NCBI GenBank assembly: GCA_016490735.1
Contig: JAEMWC010000076.1
Coordinates: 1,076,001-1,140,000, forward strand
Source of the DNA: Pachyseris speciosa
Taxonomy: Eukaryota; Cnidaria; Anthozoa; Scleractinia; Pachyseridae
Length of the DNA stretch: 64,000 nt
Direction of reading: 5' to 3'
How positions within the stretch are numbered: position 1 is the first letter of the stretch; the number at the start of each line of letters is the position of its first letter. Shown here piece by piece: positions 54,248 to 64,000 of this stretch. The notes beneath the pieces were generated by a model. The model had not been told where the DNA came from. It saw only the letters and a list, made by a program, of their open reading frames with translations, and ran no database searches. Position numbers and translations under genes: made by a program.

Positions 54248-57200
54248 TCATGGCTCAACGCTGACTCTGGAAATCTTTCCTACCACCAAGTACCTCTTCT
54301 GTTGGTGCTTTTTTCGTATTTTTGGTATATTCTTTTGTAGCTGAATTTGAGACCAAGAAAACCGCTTTAATAATCCTGCAATTATAAAGTAGAGGATTAA
54401 CGGAATAAAATATTTATAACTGTGAATTCACTGTAAATAGCATTCTTTAAATCGCCAGTCACTAAATTGCATAAAAACTAGCTAAGGGCCTGTTCACATG
54501 GAGGTGGGGGACCCCAGGATGGCGAGGTACCCCGCCTAGGTGGGGTTACCAATCAGTCTCCATACAATCTCTCTTTATTTCTTGATCGCGTTCACATGCG
54601 AAGTGGGGTACCTCACCGAGGCGGGTTGCCTGGTCAGCCGGGTTGGGTAACTCGCTTAGCTGGGGTGAGTTTTCTGCATGTGAATGCTGGAGGTGGGGTA
54701 GGGTGATATCTGGGCAATTGTCTCTGAATTCTTTGTTGATATACGTACTTAGCGACCAAGCGATAGCATTTTAAACCTCACCCCAGCGTCCCGGGGTTGC
54801 ATGTGAAAGCCAGCTTTTTTTTTTACCACGGTTAGGTGGGGTACCTCACCTTCCCGGGGTCCCCCACCGCCATGTGAACAGGCCCTAAGTAAAGAAATGG
54901 ATGATTACGATTCGAAATCGCCCTGAATTGTTACTCTGAATCGTATTCACGAAGTGGGAATGCCTTCCGAGGTAGGACATCTTTTCATTTGATCGATTCC
55001 CTCGTAACAACTATTTTCCTTACTTGCAACGCCCGTCCTTTGGTTTCAATGGGAAGAAGAAGAACAGTGACTATGCCCAGAATGGAAAAACCGCTGTACA
55101 AACCAAGTGAGAGCAGTATTGATTGTGGCATCAAAACCTGGAGAAGAAATACAGAAGCCGTGAAAACACAGCATCTCTTGCTGTAAGTAAGAAGATTTCC
55201 AATTTACCTTTATGGAGTTTGTTTTACCAGTCAATTTGTGGCGCTGTTTCATTTTGCCTGAGAGAATAAGTTTCATCAAAGTAATCTTTCAGTTCGCAGA
55301 CCAAACGGAATCCCGCTACGAAAGAATGTGTTAATTTCAAATAATTGTCGAAATAACCAATCACTATATGCACTCTGCCCTTGAGAAACTTCTGTTGGTT
55401 TTACTTACTTGAAAAACCCCTAAAAGTTGTTGAAATGTGTTTTGATTACATTCATTTTTTTTGTCGCCTTAATGAAAAGGAATATAGACTATTCATTCGT
55501 GCTTCAGTCTAAAAACATTGATCAAATAGGCAAGGCCAAGGTGCACTAAGTATATTGCCATGATTTATTTTTTGTGCTTTATTCAACTTATAATCGTGAA
55601 ATTTTCTTGTACAATTCTGTATTGTATTCATTCCTTTGTTTTGTTTGGCGTAACTTGGAAGTAAGTCGAAATATGCCGCACCTCTGTGGGCTACTTGCTC
55701 TTAGAAAACTTACCTTGTAGTCTCAATAATGGAAAGACTCGCATTGTCATTTTATGTCGCTCTTATTGACGTTTGAACTACTCACCATGGCAACAAAAGG
55801 AGTTATCATGCAGCCAATCCGTGCTGCTCCAGAGCATGCTCCTAAGCCGATACCGCGCATGCTTGTGGGATACACCTCCGGGGTGTATACATACCCACAC
55901 ATGTCAGCTATACTGATGAAAAGGCGCGAGCCGTACAAGAACATGGTGGTCGATAAACGGCTGGGGAAAAAAATGTAAAAAAGATTCTTCCTTAAGTCTG
56001 TCTCATAGTCTACTAGAGAGTTAAATTATTCACGGACGGATTTATGAAACCATCTTAGGATGGCATGTATGACTCAAAAATATTGTTTCGATGCAAAAGG
56101 AAAACTGATTAACTCGGGTCACAATGTGAAAGAAAATCGAATAAGCATTAAATATTTTGTGCTTTTCAACTTTTTAAATTTACTTCGAGAAGAAAAAAAA
56201 TCCTAATTTAAGCCATACATAACGTAGAAAAAAAACTAAAGGTGTAGTAGACAGCTTAAAGCAAAGCGAACTAACAACTATTTCAATAGATACCTGCATA
56301 AAGTTTTCCTCAAACCACGCCTAGCTCTATGTATGCTTTTAATGGGTCAAAAAAGTTTTGTACTTTTATCGTTTTATTGCGTCTGTTGAGCCCGACACTA
56401 AGATTCTTTGAATTCTTAGACATATCATCAGAACATTGAAAGTAGAATGAAAGACTGCCAACGAGACCAAGGGTAAGACACATAAGTGATTAACAGGACA
56501 TCAAGGGGGAACTCACCTTCTTGTGCAAATGAATAAGGCTGTTAGAAAAACTGCACTTCCTATGAAGGCCACCAGTTGAACCAATTTTCTACCTATTTTA
56601 TCCACCATGAAAAATATAAAAACTAAACCTACAGGAGAAATAAAAAAAAACACATTTTATAAGTCTAAAAATACCTTATTTTCAGGATACCCCAGAAAAT
56701 GGTGTATACAGGCCGTTTATTACGTGTAGTTGTTTGGCTGAAACATAGACTTAGTGGGGAGTGCTACAGGGAAGAAAGAAGAAACGAGAAGCTAGGCGCA
56801 AACTTTCTTTCCGGCAGAGAAACGAAACGAGTTTTGGACCTCAGCTGATAACTCTGAAGGAAATACTCCAAGAACACATTTGTTGGCGGCTCATTTTTTC
56901 CCGTTACTCCACCTGTATTTAGAGTTTAATTTCCTACTTTTTGTACACAGGCGGGGCATTGTTAAGACAAGTACACTGCGTTGTGAAGGAAATAACAATT
57001 AATCAAATACTTACCTAACAGATCGCCAGACATAACTATCAAGTAGTTAGCATAGTCTTCATAGTCTAACTGTTTACAAGGACTGAATCCGTGAGATTCA
57101 TCGTGGCTTTCTTCGCTATGGGTCCCCTTAGGATTGATACCTAAAATAACAAAACACTATAAGATCAACAGATACATGTAGATGTCAGTATTGTATGGAA

Positions 57201-60200
57201 GAATCCACGATACGGTAACCAGAAATTGTTTGTCCGAACTGTAATCTGTCCATCAGCCAGCTGCTCTATGATTGGTATAAGCGGCTCAGAATGTTCCCAA
57301 ACCCCTTCCGCAGAGCAGGGCTCGTCCGGGCGAGGCAGAGGAAAGAAAGGGCTGATGGTGAAGGGGGAGGGGGGATGGTCGTAAGTGGAAAGTTAAGAAT
57401 GGAATCTACCACCACTTCTCTCTGTACGCTGTACACTCTCACAAGAATCCTCTCGAGCCTTATCGGAGGGGAGAAACGTTTCGTATGAAGACTGCCAGAT
57501 AACGGACTCCTAATATGAGTCTGCTGATTGGCTGTCCTGTGCCACCCAGCGAGCATCTTTGTAAATAGTAGTTTGACTAACCTCTGCAAGGGTCAACTCT
57601 GGAGAACATCTCCGTCGTTATGAGTGCTATTCCGTAGATAACGAAATGACTACTGAACCTAGAGAGAACAGATACACAGTCAAGAGTTACTACTGAGATC
57701 TACTAGAGATGAGGAAAAGAAATAGCTTGCTGGGAACGGGTTGCAATATTTGTTGCATGAACAGTTGCATGCACTACAAACTTTGGGATGTAATAAATGT
57801 AACATGCTGACACTTAGGAAAACGCGCCAATACGTCCATTCCAAATGTGGCAAAAAATTAATCAAACTTCTGTTAACTCACGAGAAAAAGCAAAGTTGAA
57901 AGAGAAAAAAAGAATGCTCAACTTTGACAACACGAAAGGAAAATTTTATTTATTTATTTATTTATTTATTTAAGGATTTGTACAAGCAGTACCGGTGCAA
58001 AAACAATAGGACATAAGTCCCCTATTAGGTTTAAGCACCAACCCAACCCTCTCCTAAAATTTTAGCTTAATAATATAAATAAACTAAACAGGCTGCTTAA
58101 CAAGTCCACGCAGTAAGGGTATTTACCCGGCGACATCTAGGACAAATTATTTTGAAGGTACGAAAGTTGTCGCCATCAAAAACGTTGAAAAGTCTCTTGA
58201 AATAAAACGATTTAAGTTTACGCTTAAAAGAGTCAATAGACTCAGCCTGCCTAAAATAATTAGGTATATTGTTCCACAAATTTGCTATCCTATTAAAATA
58301 GCAGTCCCGAAAAGTTGATGTACGATTATTATTTAACTCCAAGCATTCGAGATTCACGAGCCGGATATAAACCACTTACCAAATGATCCATAGTAAAATA
58401 GTAGATCTTCGGAACTCAGGAGAAAAAAGATCTGTTATTCTTCCTCTTTGAACCTAATAACAATAAATAAAAATGAGAGCAATCGTAGCTTTCAACTGAT
58501 CAGAAAAAAAATTCTCCTCATGCAGTGAGGGGTTTTATTGACAGCGCCGTACCTCGTGTTTTTCTGTCGCCACTAGTTCACCAGGAGGGAGTTCCTTATT
58601 GTTCTCCTTCGCTATCCTCTGCAGAATACACAGAGCCTTCTCTGGTTTTCCAGCTGCCATGAAAAAGCGAGGAGATTCTGGAACGAGCTTGAAATTAAAA
58701 GCACAAAGAAAACCGAGGTTTTGGCTGAAATTAACTGCATGGTTTAACCCTTATAGCAGACCTAATTCTGCTGCTAATTCTAACCGTAAGCTCAAATTAA
58801 GCAACTTGACCTAATGTTTGCAAAATCTTGTGCATTATGGGTTTGCAACCAATAGTCTCGATTTTTTCCAGGGACCACACTTTTCTTATTCCGTAGTAGC
58901 GGGGTAAATCTCATACAGGATTGCATTGGAATCGAACTAAAAATCTCCAGTCAAATTATAGAGCACTCTTACACGATTATTACGACACAGGGGAGAACAT
59001 CGCGACATTACACGCTGTTAAATGCTTTACTCACCTTACAACAACAAATAAATAGAAGCAATGGTAGAGATGACATGAAGAACAGCCATCTCCATCCCAG
59101 TGTAGGCATCACCACAAGTGCGATGGTGATCTCTATACAGGAACCTAGAGACCATGATAACTGCCAAGAAAAGATGGATTGAAATGTCAGCTAGAAACGC
59201 TGCGATTCGTAAGCAGTATAGACTAAATTAAAGTACGAGTTGTGTCATGATTCATGAGGGAGACACGCCATGTGCTATAATATCGTCTGTGAATGTCTGA
59301 GATTTATCAAGTCTATAATTCTTACCGACAGAGCATTTAGCAGAACTCCCCGCCGTCTACTTGGAAGGAACTCTGCCCAAAGATTCATACTACGAAGGTA
59401 ATAATACAAAATAAGCTAATTTCTGTCTTAATGGAGTAACGTCCGTGAGTCAGTGAGAGAGTGCAAAATTACCGTAAAAGCTCGGGGGGGTGGGGGGGTG
59501 GGGGGGGGCATATTAGAGAGGGGGGCTTAATAGAGGGGGGAGGTGGGTCTTATTTCAAATCTTTGAACACGCCGTTTTCGTACTGAATAGTTTCTGTACA
59601 AATCTCAAGCAACTGCAGTAAAATTTTATTATTTAATACCGAACAGAAACCAGTATATGTATATTTGTTTAAAAACAAACCAACTGGGCCTCATTAAGTG
59701 TATTTCGTAAGGAGGAATAGGAGGGAATAATTACAAAATTTCGTGTTCCAAAAGGGGGGGGGGGCTTATTGCAAAAACCGACTCCCAAACGGGGGGCTTT
59801 ACTAGAGAGGGGGAGGTTAAAAGAGAGGGGGGTTAACAGAGCTTTTACGGTAAGCGCCATGTTTAGCGGAAGTGTTCTGTTTGATCAAGCTACACTGTTC
59901 CATTCTAACTAGTTTTCGCGTTATGACGGCAGAAATTCACTGCTGAAGCAAAGAGGCGGGGTGTGACGACGTGACCTATGTCCTTTATCTGTACGGATAG
60001 AAATACTGTCTGGAGAACTGGTAGAAATTCTTGAAGTACATGTGAGGTGAAAACTACCGGAAAATGACTTTTTAGGCGCCACTGTCTTGACTAACAGTGC
60101 TGGGGTCTTGGCCATGACTCTTTGTTCCATTCTTGTAAATTGCCAGTACGATTTACAAGGTCCAGGCACCGCGCAGGGGGACGGGCTGGGGGGGGGGGGG

Positions 60201-61048
60201 TGGGGGGGTTAGCGCCCCCACTTTTCAACAGTTTAATGTCTCGAGGGCAATCGTATGTTGAGTTGAGCTTTGTGGATACGTTGCTAATTGCCAGTTATGA
60301 TTAGTTAAGGGAAAAGGTAATTAAATTATTGTTTTAAAACACCTCTTTTTGTTGCTGAAAATATATTTTTCAACACACCATGTTAGTTTAAAAGCATTTC
60401 TAGCCATTTCAGAGGACATTAATCTTAAAACTTTCCGGGGGAGCATGCCCCCGGACCCCCGAGTTGACTCACGCTAACGCGTTCGAAGTGAGGCCCCCCA
60501 CTTGCAAATTGCTGCGCGGGCCCTGACTGGTCACTGGTGCAGTGCCAATTCCAGCTCAGAGGGCCAGGAGGGATGGCTTTGTCATGCCCATCAAACGGGA
60601 ATGGTTGACCCTATGAGAGACGTGACCTCAGTTGACTGTGAATCACCTGAACTTTGCGACATGACAAGTCTTTTTGAGTTACAGCAATATTTCAGTTGAA
60701 AAAAAATTGCGTCTTACCACTGTGCCACTCCTCCCATTCCTAAGCCAACCACTGTGCTAAATGTCATAATCCAAAAGTAGTTTGGCGCGAACGTACTCAG
60801 CACTGCACCAGCAAAAACCACGATAGTACAAGCCAGGACCTCCTGCTCAGAACACAGGAAAACAGCAACATTAATTGAACGGCAGTTGAATTATCAGTTT
60901 CAAAACGTGATGATGATGATCATAATAATAATAAGGAAGCGGAAACAAATCAGACCATCAAGCATCAAAATCTATATACAAAAAAAGTTCCTCTATATAT
61001 AGTATCATATTTAATCGTCTCTAGAGGAAGCAACCGCCCGAGAAAAGG

Positions 61049-61092
<44 letters not shown>

Positions 61093-61104
61093 GATAATGA
61101 TGAT

Positions 61105-61182
<78 letters not shown>

Positions 61183-63641
61183 AATAATTTATATAGCGCA
61201 GCTTTCCATAAAATGATCAAGAAGAGTAGGGACAAGTTCAGAGATATAGATTGGCTTACAAACTCAAGGAATTTGAATGCTAATAGACCAAATTTTGAGA
61301 TAGAGTGATTCCACCTAAGAAAAGTTCGACACATCCTTAAAACAACACTCTAATTCAATTCAATCAATTTCAAATGCAGCCACGTACTGTAGTTAAATTA
61401 CTTTCATACGCTTTCAAAATTGTCAAGGTTGGTAATGTCTATCTTTCATCTGTATATCTTTTACACGCTGTTATATATTGCCTGACTGAGTGACTAAATT
61501 TAATACCTTCTTTCTTCCAAAGTTATCTGAGACGTAGCCCCAAATACACGTGCTTACAGTCATACCAGAGAATACAGCCTACAAAAAACAATAAATAAAA
61601 CGAGGAAATATAAGCCGTTACACACCATTCCTCTTGTCTTAAATATATCTTGGTCTTTGAAGACATCGAGATGGTTCCAACATGAAAATCGTTAAAGTTT
61701 TCTTGGAGGCTTAAAAAAAATCGTATGGAATATTATCAAGCACCCTTAAATACAATCCTATACCTCTGTTTGATCTCTCTTTTTGAACCACAGTCATGCA
61801 ACCACGATCACGATCGTCTGTGCTTATTACAACGCTCATACCCTTACCGTAGTAATTGTTGCTTCTTGCCACGTGGTTAAATCCCATTCACATCGAATTG
61901 CAGGACACACAATTGCTAGAATTGTTACTTCCATCGAGTCTGCCATCTAATCATGAAGTACAAAAGTCATATCAACATTTTAAGGAGATTACGAGAAAGA
62001 AGACAAGGTTAGTAAGTCGACAATGAAGAGGAAGACAAAGATGATATAATAAATAATGGCGATGATAATGGTGATGACGAGGACGACGACGATGCTGTCG
62101 GAAGATGATGATGGTGATGGTGGGGATCGATGATAATGATAATGGCTGATAATAATGCACATGTCATCGGCTTCCCCGTGGGGTTGACCCCCGGGCTAAC
62201 CAGGGGGATTGTAAAATAAGTCAAGCAAACTTGAGGAACTTGGGGGTCGGGGAATCACTCAAGACAGAGACCCCTGGGTGAAGTGTCTCTCACCTGAAAA
62301 TCCCCGTGACATCCTTTTCAAACTTGTGAATTCCCCCACCCCCTAAACTTTGATAGTAAAACAATGTCAACATTTTCCCCTACCCTCGGGCAAAGAATCC
62401 CATCCATCTCCTTGTATTCCCCCACATATCTCCCTGGTAGGCCCGGGGGTTGACCCCGCGGGGAAGCCGATGACAAGTGCATAATGATGATGATGATGAT
62501 AATGATGAATATGACAATGATTGTGATGCTGCTGCTGACGATGATGATGCGATAGTAATGATGATGGCACGATAGTCTTAGTCAGTTTATACTCTATTAT
62601 CTCTTGTTGCTGATAACTGAGTAAATTGCAGTTTTCCGTTTTCTACTCAGTAAACTACCAGGGTTTCATTTCTACTTTGAATCAGTTCCCTCTTTGATCT
62701 CATTCATGGGTAATCCATAAATTTCATTCTCTTCCACAAACAGTGGAAGAAAAACCGATGATAGGTCTATGCTGCAAATTTGTTGTTCTTTAATCAGGGA
62801 ATATCGAGAAAATGTTTCTACTTACCCACGCCAAGCCGATGACAAACATGAGCTTAATTTGAAAGGGACCATAACCAAGCTTGTCAATTGCTTCTTCTAC
62901 AGTGTAAGTGGCATTGTTTCCTAAAAAAAGGTAATTTGAAAGAAAAGGAGTTTACAACTGGGAATCCTCATTATCTTTGGTTGGAGAGCGGCCCGTTATA
63001 TTCATCTGTTGGCCAGTTTTACATTAGGTGTTGTAGTCAATGAAAACATATGGCTTCGGAAATATGGAAATAGACTTTAAAAGATCTGAAAATCGCTTAC
63101 AATTGTTTTTTGTAATGAAATCTATCATGCCTTTGAGAAATCAGAGGTGTATTTCGCTTGATATTACAGTAGGAACTTGGGTCGGAGAGAAGGTTCTTAG
63201 TCTCAATTCCAGCCGATAATTTTGACCAAAAACACAAAAGTAAACCCCTGACCTATTTAAACTAGACTCTACGTTCTTTTTCGTGGTTGGCTTTTCAAGC
63301 TTCACTCACGTGAAACGCTTTAAAATGAAAAAGACATGAAACATTTTCTACTTGAAATTCTCAGCAGGCAATGAAATAGATCACACTTATTTGCGAAATA
63401 CACTTTCACATTCAACCCACTTGTAGCGATCATGCACCTGAAATGTGATCTCGTGGAACGTGTTTCACTGACGCGGGTCCACGAATTGCGAGTACCGTTA
63501 ATCGCTTACGTATTCAGCTTGAAACTAATATATGTAACCATTGGTTCACCTACCCACTGCCTCTGAATCTTGAGGTAAAGTTTTACTTTCACCCTCGTGT
63601 TCGGTGCTAAGTTCCGTTTTGCCGTGATCTTCTGTTCCCAT
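54248..63641 (-). CDS. SVOP: Synaptic vesicle 2-related (SVOP-like) MFS transporter
   Basis: A 12-helix major facilitator of the SVOP/SV2/SLC22 clade; vertebrate SVOP is a synaptic vesicle membrane protein whose transported substrate is unsettled. Fifteen reverse-strand exons join in frame: 63554-63641, 62826-62920, 61848-61946, 61507-61578, 60718-60842, 59326-59389, 59035-59160, 58553-58687, 58380-58453, 57582-57658, 57015-57140, 56517-56628, 55786-55960, 55024-55137 and 54248-54340. They give 524 residues (human SVOP about 548). YTVEEAIDKLGYGPFQIKLM (about 33-52) is the SVOP-type lead-in to helix 1. The helix 2-3 loop motif is GYVSDNFGRKK (about 107-117). PESPRFF follows helix 6. A second loop motif is VDKIGRK (about 369-375). 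VYTPEVYPTSMRGIGLG and LLLPIETKGRALQ complete the signature. The long lumenal loop holds two Cys (VDPC and FSPC). The basic C-terminus (KNIPKIRKKHQQKR) is lineage-specific. SVOPL is an alternative name. Confidence 0.93.
54486..54885. mobile_element. Harbinger-like MITE (TAA duplication)
   Basis: Terminal inverted repeats of about 60 bp start GGGCCTGTTCACATG at 54486 and end in the inverse at 54885. TAA flanks both sides (54483-54485, 54886-54888). It lies in the SVOP-like gene's last intron, 145 bp from the final exon. The interior repeats GGTGGGGTACC-type words. Confidence 0.8.
57945..58376 (-). mobile_element. 5'-truncated non-LTR retrotransposon (LINE)
   Basis: The reverse strand encodes the very end of a LINE reverse-transcriptase protein: STFRDCYFNRIANLWNNIPN, then DSFKRKLKSFYFKRLFNVFD and ICPRCRRVNTLTAW before a stop at 58097. 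A 3' UTR and an (AAAT)n tail at 57945-57974 follow. The layout of FFNRIxxLWNxIP followed by SxxSFKxKL is that of the C-terminus of CR1/L2-type LINE proteins. It lies in an SVOP-like intron, and its 5' truncation point is within a few bases of the splice donor at 58379. Confidence 0.75.
59469..59853. mobile_element. G-rich MITE, complete copy
   Basis: Exact 15-bp terminal inverted repeats, TTACCGTAAAAGCTC (59469-59483) and its inverse (59839-59853), bound a body of repeated GGGGGGCTTAATAGAG-type words. It is the opposite-orientation relative of the copy at 11604. It lies in an SVOP-like intron. Confidence 0.8.
60158..60530. mobile_element. Probable DNA-transposon-derived repeat with G-run
   Basis: AAGGTCCAGGCACCGCGCAG at the left and CTGCGCGGGCCCTGACTGG at the right are imperfect inverse complements bounding about 370 bp. 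A poly-G run lies at about 60187-60207. It is in an SVOP-like intron. Confidence 0.5.
61050..61182. repeat. Compound (AAT)n(GATGAC)n microsatellite
   Basis: About fourteen AAT units are followed by a hexanucleotide GATGAC array of about thirteen units. The reverse-strand poly-Ser frame is an artefact of the array. It is in an SVOP-like intron. Confidence 0.95.
62156..62481. mobile_element. MITE inserted in a GAT-rich microsatellite
   Basis: TGCACATGTCATCGGCTTCC at the left and its near-perfect inverse ending at 62481 form terminal repeats of about 45 bp. Both sides are flanked by GAT/AAT simple repeats, which suggests insertion into an existing microsatellite. It is in an SVOP-like intron. 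Confidence 0.7.
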
Positions 63642-64000
63642 GTCAGATAGAGCTGTTTCCCTCGAACGAGTAAGCTATGCAGTTATCTCAACATTGTAAG
63701 AAAAACAATCAACCGCGAAATGATTCGGTAGCCAAATTGGAACGAACGTGGATGACTAAGGTCCGTTAAGTTCTCTTTTCGGTCTACTTGCGATAATGCG
63801 AGCTAGACTGGGTAATTCTCATTGCCGCGCGCGATTTCAAGTTGATCGTTTTCTTAAAATCCAGTAAATTTCGTTGAGCAGGTACCAGCATGTTCACTTG
63901 ATTCCTCATATCAAGCAATACATAATTGACGCTGGTAATTATGACGGGTCGGTAGCTCGAGTTAGTTTGGTCTCTTTCATTGTCGTGGTGTTTCCTTAGA
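63642..64000. other. Upstream region of the SVOP-like gene
   Basis: This should hold the 5' UTR and promoter of the SVOP-like gene. I see no TATA box at a convincing distance and no other gene up to the window edge. Confidence 0.4.

Noticed and set aside
61011..61334. Poly-Ser/poly-Leu reverse-strand frame
   Set aside because: It is translation of the GATGAC and AAT arrays inside an SVOP-like intron.

Overview
The window is eukaryotic DNA, most likely from an anthozoan cnidarian and probably a stony coral. That assignment is an inference. It rests on compact GT-AG genes with many short exons, AT-rich introns full of small fold-back elements, tRNA-derived SINEs and Penelope-like retroelement debris, and a gene set (geminin, proline dehydrogenase, a SANT/BTB regulator, an SVOP-type transporter and two secreted lineage-type proteins) that fits an early-branching animal. 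There is no sign of prokaryotic organisation, rRNA genes or CRISPR arrays.

Layout. Geminin (+, 611-4557) converges on proline dehydrogenase PRODH (-, 8796-18082). PRODH is followed on the same strand by a complete 24-exon SANBR/KIAA1841 homologue (-, 20288-41514). The roughly 5.7-kb intron between SANBR coding exons 14 and 15 (numbered from the start codon) holds an intronless gene on the opposite strand (+, 29278-31011). It encodes an unrecognised 577-residue multi-pass membrane protein with a protease-associated-like lumenal domain. Divergent from SANBR is a two-exon gene (+, 44160-47598) for a secreted, cysteine-free protein very rich in Glu, Arg and Lys. It converges on a small gene (-, 49068-52471) for a secreted protein with a compact Cys/Trp domain. 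Last comes a complete 15-exon SVOP/SV2-like major facilitator transporter (-, 54248-63641).

The five larger multi-exon genes (geminin, PRODH, SANBR, the Glu-rich gene and SVOP) were assembled by hand by following splice phase from exon to exon. Each keeps an open frame from ATG to stop: geminin 226 aa, PRODH 478 aa, SANBR about 831 aa, Glu-rich protein 431 aa, SVOP-like 524 aa. The small secreted gene also stays open (151 aa) but has one uncertain splice site.

Introns and intergenic spacers carry many non-autonomous elements. They include a piggyBac-like MITE on TTAA, two Harbinger-like MITEs with TAA duplications, and two families present in two copies each. There is also an unusual interleaved pair of inverted repeats (18862-19765), a Penelope-like fragment with a head-to-head inversion, a 5'-truncated LINE beside an SVOP splice donor, and several microsatellites. 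The genes do not form an obvious pathway. The least explained loci are the nested membrane gene, the Glu-rich secreted gene and the small secreted gene.
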